A stretch of DNA of 64,000 nt from Aldehydirespirator sp965219165 (GCA_965219165.1 CBDCMW010000002.1:1922001-1986000); one strand, 5' to 3'. Counted from the stretch's first letter, positions 8,202-16,957 are shown. Notes: generated by a model from the sequence alone, not told the origin. Numbers and translations are program-made.

Positions 8202-9577
8202 TGGACGACTGGACCACGCTCGGCTACCTCGTCGCGGCGGTTCTGTTCATACTGGGCCTCAAGCGGCTGAGCCGGCCCCGCACGGCGGTGAGGGGCAACC
8301 AGTTCGGCGCGACCGGGATGCTCATCGCAGTGGTGGTGACCCTCACCGACAACGCCATCTTGGGCTTCGAGTGGATCGTCGCCGGTCTGGTGCTGGGAAC
8401 GGCAGTGGGAGCGCTGCTGGCGGTGCGTGTGCAGATGACGTCCATGCCCGAGCTGGTGGCGCTGTTCAACGGCTTCGGCGGCGGGGCATCGGTCCTGGTC
8501 GCGGCCGCGTCGTACATAGAGGCGGCCGATCTGGCGGCCGACACTCCCCGGCTGTCGGCCGCGGCCGCGCTGGCGTCGCTGATCGGCGCGGTCACCTTCA
8601 CGGGCAGCCTCATCGCCTTCGGCAAGCTGAGAGAGGCGCTGCGATGGTCGGGAGTCGCGGGGATGCGCATCGTGAGCGTGGCCGGTGCCGCGGCCGCGGC
8701 GGTCTTCGGGACGCTGATGGTCGTCGACGCGGGCAACCCGCTGTGGCTGTGGCTGCTGGTGGCGGTCGGGGCTGTGCTCGGAGTCCTGGTGGTGTCGCCC
8801 ATCGGCGGCGCCGACATGCCGGTGGTGATCGCGCTGTTGAACGCTCTGTCGGGGATGGCTGCGGTGGCGGCCGGCTTCGTGCTCGACAATTCGCTGCTGA
8901 TCATCGCGGGCTCGCTGGTGGGCGCCAGCGGCCTGATCCTCACGCAGATCATGTGCGTGGCCATGAACCGATCGCTGCCCGCGGTGATGTTCAGCCCGGC
9001 ACCCTCGGGAGCGGGCGGCCCCAGCGCCGACGACGTGTACGCGGGCAACGTTCGCTCGACGTCTTCCGACGATGTGGCCATGCTGCTCGAGTCGGCCGAG
9101 CGGGTCGCCATCGTCCCGGGCTACGGGCTGGCCGTGGCCCAGGCCCAGCATGCTGTGCGCGATCTGGCCCGACGCTTGGAGGACCGCGGCACCGAGGTGG
9201 TGTTCGGCATCCATCCGGTGGCGGGCCGGATGCCTGGCCACATGAACGTGCTGCTGGCCGAGGCGGAGGTCTCCTATGAGCGCCTGGTGGAGATGGACGA
9301 CATCAATCCGACCTTCGAGCAGACCGACGTGACCATCGTCATCGGTGCCAACGACGTGGTGAACCCTGTCGCCCGCACCGACCCGTCCAGCCCGATCGCG
9401 GGAATGCCCATCCTCGACGTCGACAAGAGCGACGTGGTTGTGGTCATCAAGCGCAGCCTCAGCCCCGGCTTCGCCGGCATCCCCAACCCCCTGTTCGCGG
9501 CCGACAACGTGCTCATGCTCTTCGGCGACGGCCGTGAGGCCGTCGTCGACATCACCAAGTCACTGCAGCAGATCTGA
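8201..9577 (+). CDS. pntB: NAD(P) transhydrogenase beta subunit
   Basis: A 458-residue subunit with an N-terminal membrane domain of about nine helices and a C-terminal NADP(H)-binding domain dIII beginning near residue 275. The dIII signature VAIVPGYGLAVAQAQH is near residues 303-318, and later GANDVVNPVAR and the Lys-Arg segment VVVVIKRSLSPGFAGI are typical NADP-contact regions. It completes the pntAA-pntAB-pntB operon, giving an intact enzyme. ATG at 8201 is preferred over GTG at 8198 because it gives the common TGATG overlap. Confidence 0.94.
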   Translation: MDDWTTLGYLVAAVLFILGLKRLSRPRTAVRGNQFGATGMLIAVVVTLTDNAILGFEWIVAGLVLGTAVGALLAVRVQMTSMPELVALFNGFGGGASVLVAAASYIEAADLAADTPRLSAAAALASLIGAVTFTGSLIAFGKLREALRWSGVAGMRIVSVAGAAAAAVFGTLMVVDAGNPLWLWLLVAVGAVLGVLVVSPIGGADMPVVIALLNALSGMAAVAAGFVLDNSLLIIAGSLVGASGLILTQIMCVAMNRSLPAVMFSPAPSGAGGPSADDVYAGNVRSTSSDDVAMLLESAERVAIVPGYGLAVAQAQHAVRDLARRLEDRGTEVVFGIHPVAGRMPGHMNVLLAEAEVSYERLVEMDDINPTFEQTDVTIVIGANDVVNPVARTDPSSPIAGMPILDVDKSDVVVVIKRSLSPGFAGIPNPLFAADNVLMLFGDGREAVVDITKSLQQI

Positions 9578-9624
9578 TCCCTGCCGGGCGTCGCGCCCCG
9601 CCGGGCGCGACGCGCCCGCAGTTC

Positions 9625-10989
9625 TCAGGCCAGAGTGGGGACCGCCTGAATCGACTCGGCCAGGGCTTCGGCTGACAGGTCCAAATCGGCGATGGCGCCC
9701 GCGATGTAGTCCTCGTAGGCGGCCAGGTCGAGATGGCCGTGGCCGCACATGGCGGTGAGGATCGTCTTGGACTCTCCGGACTCCTTGCAGGCCAGGGCCT
9801 CACGGACGGCCGCAGCGAGGGCGTGGGCCGGCTCGGGCGCGGGCACAATGCCCTCGGTCCGCGCGAACTGCAGCGCCGCCGCGAAGCATTCCATCTGCCC
9901 TATGGCCAGCGCCTCGGTCAGCCCCAGCTCGTAGACGTGGGAGATCAGCGGCGACATGCCGTGGTAGCGCAGGCCGCCTGCGTGAATCGGCTCGGGAATG
10001 AACCCGTGGCCCAGCGTGTGCATCTTCAGCAGCGGCGTGGTGCGGGCGGTGTCGCCGAAGTCGTAGCGGTACTCGCCCCGGGTCAGCGACGGGCAGGCGG
10101 CGGGCTCCACGCAGCGGATCACCGGCGCCATGTTGCCGGCCAGCTTCTCGCGCAGGAACGGCAAAGCCAGGCCGCCGAAGTTGGAACCGCCCCCGGTGCA
10201 GCCCACCAGAAGGTCGGGGGTCTCCCCCACCATGGCCATCTGGAGCAGGGCCTCCTCGCCGATGATCGTCTGGTGCAGGATCACATGGTTGAGAACGCTG
10301 CCCAGCGAGTAGCGGATCGCGGGGTCCGCGGCCGCCACCGAGATCGCCTCCGAAATGGCGATGCCGAGCGAGCCGGGGTGGTCGGGATCCTCGGCCAGCA
10401 GGCTGCGGCCGTACTCGGTGACCGGCGACGGGCTGGGATGCACGGTTGCGCCCCAGACCTCCATCATCGTCTTGCGGTAGGGCTTCTGGCGGTACGACGC
10501 CGCCACCTGCCACACCTCGCACTCCATCTCGTACTGGGCGCAGGCGAAGGCCAACGCGCTGCCCCACTGGCCCGCGCCGGTCTCGGTTGTGAGCTTCGTT
10601 ACGCCCTCGGCGTGGTTGTAGAACGCCTGGGGCACGGCGGTGTTGGGCTTGTGGGAGCCCGCGGGGCTGACTCCCTCGTACTTGTAGAAGATCTTGGCCG
10701 GCGTGTCGAGGGCCTTCTCGAGGCGGCGCGCCCTGAAGAGCGGGCTGGGGCGCCACAGGCGCAGCACGTCGATCACCCCTCCGGGGATGTCGACGAAGGA
10801 GTCGCCAGTCACCTCCTGCAGGATCAGCCCCATCGGGAACAGCGGGGCCAAGTCGTCGGGCCCGGCCGGCTCCAGGGTGCCGGGATGCAGCGGCGGGGGC
10901 GGCGGCGCGGGCAGGTCGGGGATCACGTTGTACCACTGGGTGGGCATCTCCGATTCCGGAAGCGTCACGCGGTAGTAGTCGTCAGCCAT
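9625..10989 (-). CDS. trpB: Tryptophan synthase beta chain, TrpB2 type
   Basis: A PLP enzyme of 454 residues that condenses indole with serine. It has the longer N-terminus typical of the TrpB2 group. The PLP lysine is in GSHKPN (residues 111-116, Lys114), ETGAGQWG lies near residue 135, and a glycine-rich phosphate loop GCTGGGSNFGG lies near residue 260. TrpB2 enzymes often stand apart from trpA, as here, and may use free indole or phosphoserine-like substrates. It converges with pntB across 47 bases. Confidence 0.88.
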   Translation of the reverse strand: MADDYYRVTLPESEMPTQWYNVIPDLPAPPPPPLHPGTLEPAGPDDLAPLFPMGLILQEVTGDSFVDIPGGVIDVLRLWRPSPLFRARRLEKALDTPAKIFYKYEGVSPAGSHKPNTAVPQAFYNHAEGVTKLTTETGAGQWGSALAFACAQYEMECEVWQVAASYRQKPYRKTMMEVWGATVHPSPSPVTEYGRSLLAEDPDHPGSLGIAISEAISVAAADPAIRYSLGSVLNHVILHQTIIGEEALLQMAMVGETPDLLVGCTGGGSNFGGLALPFLREKLAGNMAPVIRCVEPAACPSLTRGEYRYDFGDTARTTPLLKMHTLGHGFIPEPIHAGGLRYHGMSPLISHVYELGLTEALAIGQMECFAAALQFARTEGIVPAPEPAHALAAAVREALACKESGESKTILTAMCGHGHLDLAAYEDYIAGAIADLDLSAEALAESIQAVPTLA

Positions 10990-11032
10990 TGTCGGCGTCC
11001 TTTCTAGCGGCCTTGGGAGTGGGGCGCCGAGA

Positions 11033-11800
11033 CTAGACGGCGCGCGGGCCGAAGTCCGCTTCGCGCCCCTCTGCGAACGCGTCGCGGGCCTCGGCGGAGT
11101 CGCCCGTCAGGTAGGCCTCGAAGGTGAAGCCCTGCTCCCAGCGGTACTTGTCCTCGAGGCTGCCGTCCTCGGTGCCGTTGAGGGACCGCTTGGCGATGCC
11201 GATCATCTGGGGCGACTTGGAGGCGATCCGGGCCGCGATCTCGCGGGCGACGGGGCGCAGTTCAGCCCGCTGCACCACCCGCTCCACTGCCCCGAGCCGG
11301 TAGGCCTCGGTCGCGTCGATGAAGTCGCCAGTGAAATACATGTGGCGCACCTTCTGGACGCTGAACATGCGCTGCAGGTGGGCGCCCATGCCCATGCCGC
11401 CGCGGTCGATCTCGGGCACGCCGAAGTAGGCGTCGTCGGCGGCCACCACCACGTCGGCCGAGCCCGCGATGCCGATGCCGCCTCCCAGCACGTATCCGTG
11501 CACCGCCGCGATCACCGGCTTCGGGTTGAGGTGGATCGCCGCGAAAGTGTCGTAGTTGGCCCGGTTGGCACCGACGATCAGGCCGGGATCAGCGGCGACC
11601 TCCTTGATGTCGAGGCCGGCGCAGAAGCCCTTGCCCACTGCGGCGATGATGATCACTCGCACGTCGGCGCGCCGCCCGAGGGTCTCGATCTCGGCGGCCA
11701 GGGCGAACTGGGCGTCCACCCCGAACGCGTTCACCGGCGGATTGCACAGCTCCAGCTCGGCGATGCCGTCGGTCACTTCGACCCGGTACGGCTCAGACAT
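11033..11800 (-). CDS. Enoyl-CoA hydratase/isomerase (crotonase family)
   Basis: A crotonase-fold protein of 255 residues, probably acting on an unsaturated acyl-CoA in fatty acid or sterol breakdown. The oxyanion-hole segments are GKGFCAGLDIKE (about 56-67) and HGYVLGGGIGIAGSADVVVA (about 100-119). The catalytic region reads VPEIDRGGMGMG. The ATG at 11800 is the innermost of three identical start regions created by a 34-bp tandem repeat (11771-11880); only this copy continues in frame. It lies just upstream of trpB on the same strand. Confidence 0.86.
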   Translation of the reverse strand: MSEPYRVEVTDGIAELELCNPPVNAFGVDAQFALAAEIETLGRRADVRVIIIAAVGKGFCAGLDIKEVAADPGLIVGANRANYDTFAAIHLNPKPVIAAVHGYVLGGGIGIAGSADVVVAADDAYFGVPEIDRGGMGMGAHLQRMFSVQKVRHMYFTGDFIDATEAYRLGAVERVVQRAELRPVAREIAARIASKSPQMIGIAKRSLNGTEDGSLEDKYRWEQGFTFEAYLTGDSAEARDAFAEGREADFGPRAV

Positions 11801-11880
11801 CGTCGGTCACTTCGATTCGATATGGCTCAGACATGGTCGGTCACTTGGACCCGGTACGGCTCAGACATGGTCGGTCACTT
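11771..11880 (-). repeat. 34-bp tandem repeat that triplicates the start region of the enoyl-CoA hydratase gene
   Basis: Units at 11771-11804, 11805-11838 and 11839-11872, plus an 8-base partial unit. Each contains an ATG on the minus strand (11800, 11834, 11868) followed by codons for SEPYR(V/I)(E/Q)VTD. As 34 is not divisible by three, the upstream copies start out of frame with the gene. Unit 2 carries mostly silent or conservative changes. Confidence 0.9.
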
Positions 11881-12280
11881 CTCTTCTGTGGGGACTGGTC
11901 GTAGTGAGTTGCTATACAGTCACGTTTGGGGAGGTCATCGAGGGTGTTCTAGCGCTGGTTGCGGGACATTCCCCAATTCGCGAGGCGCGATTCCCCAGAA
12001 TGGCAGGGCGCTGTCATCGTCGGCTCTTCTCATATAGGCGCTGGCCTAGGGTTTCATCTCGTTGAGGTGATAGGTGGCCACCGCGATCAACGTGATGCTC
12101 AGGCAACACTGGGCAGAGCCCGCGAGTGGACGGGTGCGAGAGAGGGCTCGGTGCCCGTCAAGGCGCGCCGACCGGGGCTGCCGCCTGTGGGCTCGCCTCA
12201 CATCGCCGACGCGCAGCACGATCTGGTGTCCATCGCCCCACACGAGCTCAATTGCCCAACTTCTTACCAACGGCGTGTGG
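11881..12280. other. Non-coding 400-bp stretch between enoyl-CoA hydratase and Fic genes
   Basis: No convincing gene is seen. The only sizeable ORF (12046-12270, minus) has no recognisable family and an Arg-rich shadow-like composition. The stretch contains two similar ATTCCCCA motifs near 11980-12000 in the same orientation. At 12041-12060 lies a 20-bp sequence that recurs with three mismatches at 13798-13817, on the other side of the fic gene. Confidence 0.5.
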
Positions 12281-13654
12281 TTAGTGGTATCTGTGCTGGC
12301 CGCGGTGTCCTTTGGGGAGCACGCAATCCCTCTTGGTTCGTGGGCCGCGCTGGCCGCATTCGACGCGCCTGTGCGACAGCGGTGGCGGTGACGGCTCCTG
12401 AGCCGAGCCGGTCTCTGTCAGCAAGCTGAACGTCGCTCCCTGCACCGGCGGCGGTCCCCCGTCGGGCGCCATGCCGCGCACCAGGTCGACCAGCTCAGGA
12501 ACGGTGTGTCTCTGGTTGCGCCGCCCGCCGCTCGGGCGCAGGATCTGTGCTCGGGTCAGCGCCCCGATCGCCGAGCGTGCCGCCTTGGCGGTGATCTCCA
12601 AGCGCTCAGCGACCAACTCGGCATCTAGTACCGGCATCGACGGCAGTGCCTCCAACAGCTTCGAGGCGGCGCTGTTCGAGCGGAACGAGGTGCTGGCCCG
12701 CCATCTGGTGGCCATCGCCTCGGCGGTCCGCACCACCGATGCTGCTTGCCGCTGGGCGTCTGCGCACGCACGGCAGAACACAGTCAGCCATTGTTGGAGG
12801 CCCGCGCTGCGAGTCGTCGAGTCGTCGGCGTCGCACACGACACGGGTCGCGTTGAGCGCCGCGTAGTAGCCCCTGAGGCCGTTGTCCAAAGCTGTGCTGA
12901 GCGGCACGGCCCCGCGGGCTGATCCGCGGGCGTTGAGCACGGTGTGTATGAGAGCGCGTCCTGTTCTGCCGTTGCCGTCGTCGAATGGGTGGATGGTCTC
13001 GAACTGGGCGTGGGCTATCGCCGCCTGCAACGCGGCGGGGTGGGCGTCGGAGTTCAGATAGGCCACCAGGTCGTCCATCAGGGCCGGCACCGCCTCATGG
13101 GGCGGTGCCACGAACGTGGCCTCGTCGACGAGGCAGTAGCGGGGTCCTATCCATATCGGCCCGTCGCGTGCCACGCCCCCGATGATCCGGTCCCGTGTCC
13201 CCTCGAAGAGGCATCTGTGGATGTCGCAGATGTCCTCTGGCGTGCAGGCGTCGCCGGCGCGCATGCGCTGCCCCAACGCCACCGCCGCCGCGACCTGTTT
13301 CGCGGCGCCCAGCGTGAGGGCGTCGTTCTCGTCTGAGACGGGCCGGCCGACCTGGTCCATGTAGCGCGCCCAGGCGAGGCCCTCCTCTGTGGCGGCGACG
13401 CCTTCGATGATGCTTGAGCGGATGCTTTCGTCGCGAGCGATCATCCAATCGGCGATGGCTGTGCCCAGCGGCGTTCCTGGCAGGGACGCGATCGTGGCGA
13501 GCGCCCGGTCGGCGGCGGCGAATGCGTTCACCGTGTCGGTGTCGAGGCTGAGGCTCAACGAGCGCAAGGGATGCGGGACATAGGCTCGGTAGGTCCTGCG
13601 CCCGTAGCCTGTCGGGATGGCCATCCAGCCTTCGGCGTCGACATAGCTGCCCAC
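12281..13654 (-). CDS. Fic-domain AMP-transferase-like protein
   Basis: A Fic protein of 457 residues, predicted to transfer AMP (or another nucleotide part) to a protein target. The complete active-site motif HPFDDGNGRTGR is at residues 222-233. An inhibitory helix of the N-terminal (class II) type, SSIIEGV, is at 80-86 and would keep it inactive until relieved. After the Fic core comes a winged-helix-like segment (about 330-400) and a Cys/His-rich tail (CGQRGPRT...CVLPKGHRGQH) that resembles a small zinc site. No separate antitoxin is adjacent. The start is GTG at 13654; a later ATG at 13624 is possible. The gene is flanked by short direct repeats. Confidence 0.88.
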   Translation of the reverse strand: MGSYVDAEGWMAIPTGYGRRTYRAYVPHPLRSLSLSLDTDTVNAFAAADRALATIASLPGTPLGTAIADWMIARDESIRSSIIEGVAATEEGLAWARYMDQVGRPVSDENDALTLGAAKQVAAAVALGQRMRAGDACTPEDICDIHRCLFEGTRDRIIGGVARDGPIWIGPRYCLVDEATFVAPPHEAVPALMDDLVAYLNSDAHPAALQAAIAHAQFETIHPFDDGNGRTGRALIHTVLNARGSARGAVPLSTALDNGLRGYYAALNATRVVCDADDSTTRSAGLQQWLTVFCRACADAQRQAASVVRTAEAMATRWRASTSFRSNSAASKLLEALPSMPVLDAELVAERLEITAKAARSAIGALTRAQILRPSGGRRNQRHTVPELVDLVRGMAPDGGPPPVQGATFSLLTETGSAQEPSPPPLSHRRVECGQRGPRTKRDCVLPKGHRGQHRYH

Positions 13655-13961
13655 ACACGAAGCATAACAGGGCGTATGGGCTACTCAATCCACCTTAGGT
13701 GCCCACTTGTTCTGCTTGTGGGACATATGGACTACTGGCGCTGGCGTTTGAGCCTTCTTGTACTGCTAGTGGGGCCTATGGGCTATCAAATGGAGTGCTG
13801 ACGTAGGGTTTCATCGCTCTGAAGCGATGTGCGGCGCGACCCCAGACTGTTGCTGCTCGTTCCATCATGACACCGCTGCTTTGGCCGGCTGCTCGGACGG
13901 GCGCTGACAGGTCGTCATTCGGGGTGGGCATGAAGGGGCCTTGGGGACGGCGGACGAGGCG
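13655..13961. other. Non-coding region upstream of fic with degenerate direct repeats
   Basis: No gene is seen. Three degenerate copies of a TATGG(G/A)CTA(C/T)-containing unit occur near 13675, 13725 and 13779, about 50-54 bp apart. The last two are preceded by related TTCTGCTTGTGGG and TACTGCTAGTGGG blocks. They lie just upstream of the fic start and could be regulator sites or decayed repeats. Confidence 0.45.
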
Positions 13962-14601
13962 TCACCAGCTGGCGGGTTTGGTGATAGTGCCGATCTCGTC
14001 TCTGAGAGTGTCGGGAAGCTGGCTTCGTCTCAGGTGGCTCTTCCACAGTCGCTTGACGTAGGTGGCGGCGTCGGCGAGCTCCCTGGGACTGGCGTTCCGG
14101 GGGTCCGGGTTGACCAGCGCAACGCGAAGCCCCAGGTCGTCTTTCCGTACCTCATCGCCCCTGCGAAGTCCGCGTCGTTGGAGACGACGACGGCCTGCTC
14201 GTAGTCCCCATTGAACCCGTCGACCAGCAGACGGGTGGCGAGATTCACGTCCGACCCCTTCTCCTCGGAGTCCCTGATCAGGACGTGGGAGGGCAAGCCG
14301 GCGTCGGCTCGGCCAGCGGGCGCCGCTTGACCCCGGAACGGAACACGCCGTAGTAGGCGTGCAAGCCCGGCAGCGTCGCCAGCGCTCTCAGGTATATGAG
14401 TTGACGACGGGGCTGATTGGGATTGCCGGGGCGCGCGTCCAGCCGGGCCGTGAAGTAGCAGACTCTGTGTATCGAGTCATCAGGAAAGAGGGTCACGCCC
14501 AGTTTTCGCAGGTCCAGCCACCTGAACGGTGTGTCCTTCAGGGCGCGGTAGTAGAGGTTGAAGCCGTCGATGTAGAGGTTGGTTATCAATACCGCCCCCA
14601 A
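13962..14601 (-). pseudogene. NYN-domain (PIN-like) nuclease gene broken by two frameshifts
   Basis: The gene reads as one NYN-family protein once two frame changes are allowed. Part 1 (from a TTG near 14601) gives LYIDGFNLYY, the NYN N-terminus with its first metal-binding Asp. Near 14290 the frame shifts and continues LPSHVLIRDSEEKGSDVNLA and VVVSNDADF, which carries the second acidic site. Near 14122 it shifts again and ends VALVNPDP...TITKPASW, a normal family C-terminus, with stop at 13962. No residues seem lost apart from the shifts. This is either a recent pseudogene or sequencing error. NYN proteins are predicted RNases; an intact, distant relative is at 38915-39748. Confidence 0.78.
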
Positions 14602-14726
14602 GAAGACAGAGACCGCCCCGAAGGACGGTCTCGACCCTACCGGCGAAGCGGCAGGGGCAGTACGAGCAATCTACTGCAACGCGGGGCGGACTGCCAACGG
14701 CCCTCTTGACAAGACTACGGTCATGG

Positions 14727-14804
14727 TGGTGGGCGCGGAGGGACTCGAACCCCCGGCCTCTTCCTTGTAAGGGAAGCGCTCTGAACCACCTGAGCTACGC
14801 GCCC
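14727..14804 (-). tRNA. tRNA-Val (anticodon TAC)
   Basis: Cloverleaf on the minus strand: acceptor GGGCGCG/CGCGCCC, D-arm GCTC...GAGC, anticodon stem CTTCC/GGAAG with loop CTTACAA (anticodon TAC), T-arm with GGTTCGAGTCC, discriminator A, and an encoded CCA at 14727-14729. Confidence 0.95.
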
Positions 14805-14913
14805 GCGCCTTCGAGCCTAACCCCGCTCCCTGTGTCGAGAATGCGGACGTCTGATCGCGGACCGCGCGGTCGCAGTGGGGTACTTTCGCGTGCGGGGTGG
14901 ACTCCTCTTGGAT

Positions 14914-15678
14914 TCACCACCGTTCGGGCGCGGGGCCGGTCCCGGTCAGCCGGCCGTAGGCGTCCGTCAGGTCCGCCAGCAGCCGCGGTGGTGCCGCTAC
15001 AGGCGCTCGCCGTGCCGCGTGGTCGATCATCACCAGTTGGCGCCCGACGCCGTCAACAACTCCGACGCCAGCCTCCCTGCACACCAGCAGGCCGCCCAGA
15101 TAATCCCACGATCCCAAACCGTCCTTGGAGAAGTCGATGTAGCCGTCGAGGCGCCCGTCAGCCACCGCGCACAGCTCCAGGGCCGCTGCGCCCAGTGTTC
15201 GGACCTGGGCCCAGCCGCCCCACCCGGGCGCCTGCCCATTGACGGCAACCACTGCAGAGTGCAGAGGCCTCTCCCTCCTGGGATCCAGCAAAGTTCCGTC
15301 GCGGCGGGCGCCTCCGCCCCGCACCGCCTCGAAGCGCTCGCCGCTGCCGTGGTCGTGCACCACCGCGGCCACCGGCACCGTTCCGTCCACCACGCAGACG
15401 CTGGTGGCGAAGTAGCGAATCCCTCTCGACGCGTTGGTGGAGCCGTCCACCGGGTCCAGGACGGCCACGGGGCCGTCGCCAGCCTCGAGGCCGCTCTCCT
15501 CGCTGAGCACTCGCAGGCCCCCGTCGCGCAGTACGGCGGTGGCGGCCGCGTCCGCGGCCATGTCGAAGCCGTACTGACCCTCCTTGCGACCCGTAGGACC
15601 CCAGTCGGTGCATTCGGCCAGAGCCGCGACCGCGGCGTCGGCCGCGGCGTTCAGCACGTCGAGAAAGGCCCGGGGCAT
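14914..15678 (-). CDS. Inositol monophosphatase family protein
   Basis: A metal-dependent, Li+-sensitive-type phosphatase of 254 residues. Metal ligands are seen in SEES (59-62) and DPVDGSTN (75-82), and in the C-terminal WDYLGGLLVCREAGV near residue 195. The family includes inositol-1-phosphatase, histidinol-phosphatase (HisN) and CysQ; the substrate cannot be fixed from sequence. A longer open frame exists, but ATG at 15678 gives the normal family N-terminus. Confidence 0.85.
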   Translation of the reverse strand: MPRAFLDVLNAAADAAVAALAECTDWGPTGRKEGQYGFDMAADAAATAVLRDGGLRVLSEESGLEAGDGPVAVLDPVDGSTNASRGIRYFATSVCVVDGTVPVAAVVHDHGSGERFEAVRGGGARRDGTLLDPRRERPLHSAVVAVNGQAPGWGGWAQVRTLGAAALELCAVADGRLDGYIDFSKDGLGSWDYLGGLLVCREAGVGVVDGVGRQLVMIDHAARRAPVAAPPRLLADLTDAYGRLTGTGPAPERW

Positions 15679-15857
15679 CCCCGACAGTGAACCAGGACGG
15701 CCGACAGAGTCACACCCGCGCATCGGTCCGGCACAGTGCAACGCCGCACGGTCCCGCCGATCGTGTATATACGACCGGAGCGGGAACAGTTTTCGTCATG
15801 CCCCTCGGTCGTGGCACGCTGTTGCTGGAGTCAACGTCCGATACAAGGGGGATCCGC

Positions 15858-16427
15858 GTGTCGCTGATCGATCTGCACGGGTTCGTCGCCAATCTCAAGG
15901 ACCATGTGTCCGAGCACGGCTTCCACGTCCACGGCGACCGGCACTTCGTCGAGACATACTCCAACCGACAGACGTGGGAGGTCGACCTGCACCCCGACCA
16001 CGCATGCGGTGGACCGCTGGACATGGTGCTGTGCGTCGAGGCCGAGTCGCGCACCCTGCTGACGTTCGAGGACGACGTGAACAGCCGCCCCGAGGACGAG
16101 GACCCCGACGACGCCATCACGGTGCCGATGACTCTCAGCTTCGTGCTCCCGCCGCTGCAATTGGGACCGGACCTGCTCGTGCTCGCCACTGACCTCGCCG
16201 CCGTCGGGGGCACCGAGCTTCCGTTGCAGGTGTCGTCGGTGGACAGGGTGGCGGCCGTGACCGACGCCGCCGAGCGGACCGTGAACATCGATGGGCGCGT
16301 CGAGCTGGCCCTGAGCCGGATCTATCTGGGCGAGGACCTGGAAGTGCTGTGCGAAATGCTCGACCGGGCCCGCAAAGTGTGCGAGTTCCTGCTCGACCGG
16401 GCCCCGGCCTGGCTCGGAGAGCCGTAG
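15858..16427 (+). CDS. Conserved-looking hypothetical protein, acidic, 189 aa
   Basis: I do not recognise the family. The protein is acidic, with an EDEDPDD-like stretch in the middle (near residue 80) and a C-terminal helix-rich segment. No signal peptide, membrane helix or catalytic motif is evident. The reading frame is open upstream to 15687, but GTG at 15858 is preceded by AAGGGGG at good spacing, so I use it. It stands alone between the inositol-phosphatase and peroxiredoxin genes. Confidence 0.55.
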   Translation: MSLIDLHGFVANLKDHVSEHGFHVHGDRHFVETYSNRQTWEVDLHPDHACGGPLDMVLCVEAESRTLLTFEDDVNSRPEDEDPDDAITVPMTLSFVLPPLQLGPDLLVLATDLAAVGGTELPLQVSSVDRVAAVTDAAERTVNIDGRVELALSRIYLGEDLEVLCEMLDRARKVCEFLLDRAPAWLGEP

Positions 16428-16458
16428 ACCGCCACCGCGGCCTCTCCACCGCCCGCGG

Positions 16459-16913
16459 TCAGGAGCTGATCGCCTTCCGCAGCGTCTCCAGCGCCCGGTC
16501 GGCGTGGATTCGCATGTTCAGCTCGGCGCGCACGGTCCGCAGCACTGAGCCGTCGCGGTCGATCACGAAGGTTCTTCGCCTGTCCGGAAGGGGACCCTGC
16601 CGGAAGACGCCGAAGCTGCGAGCGACGCGCCGGTCCGGGTCTGACAGCAGCGGGAAGCCCAGGGCGTTGGCGTCATCGAATTCGCGTTGCCGATCCACCT
16701 GATCGGCGCTGATTCCGACGACGCTGGTTCCGAGTTCGGCGAACTCTGTCGACAGATCGCGGAAATAACAGCTCTGGCGCGTTCAACCCGGCGTCATCGC
16801 CTTGGATAGAAGTACACGACCACGGGCCCCACTTCGAGCAGGTCATGCAGGGTCACCGTGTTTCCGTGCTGGTCGAGTGCCTCGAAGTCGGGGGCCTTGT
16901 CTCCAGTGTCCAC
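16459..16913 (-). CDS. Peroxiredoxin (BCP/PrxQ type), frame broken once, with UGA at the peroxidatic cysteine
   Basis: A thiol peroxidase of about 150 residues that would reduce peroxides. N-terminal part: DKAPDFEALDQHGNTVTLHDLL...VVVYFYP. A one-base loss near 16804 (CCC to CC in the proline codon) shifts the frame. The new frame reads KAMTPG, then TGA (16785-16783), then TRQSCYFRDLSTEF, and continues to a normal C-terminus at 16459. In this family the position after TPG is the peroxidatic Cys, so TGA there would fit selenocysteine, with the resolving Cys four codons on. The alternative is a decayed gene. Start GTG (16913 or 16916) follows GGAGGAGG. A small palindrome downstream of the UGA is a weak SECIS candidate. 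Confidence 0.72.
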
Positions 16914-16957
16914 CACCGTCCTCCTCCCGCTGGTGCGCAACCAGTATTGCGCGTTCG

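Noticed and set aside
8156..9241. Long minus-strand ORF opposite pntB
   Set aside because: It is antisense to a well-conserved subunit and has the His/Arg/Gly-rich composition typical of high-GC shadow frames.
12046..12270. 74-codon minus-strand ORF between enoyl-CoA hydratase and Fic genes
   Set aside because: No recognisable motif, Arg-rich, no convincing ribosome binding site.
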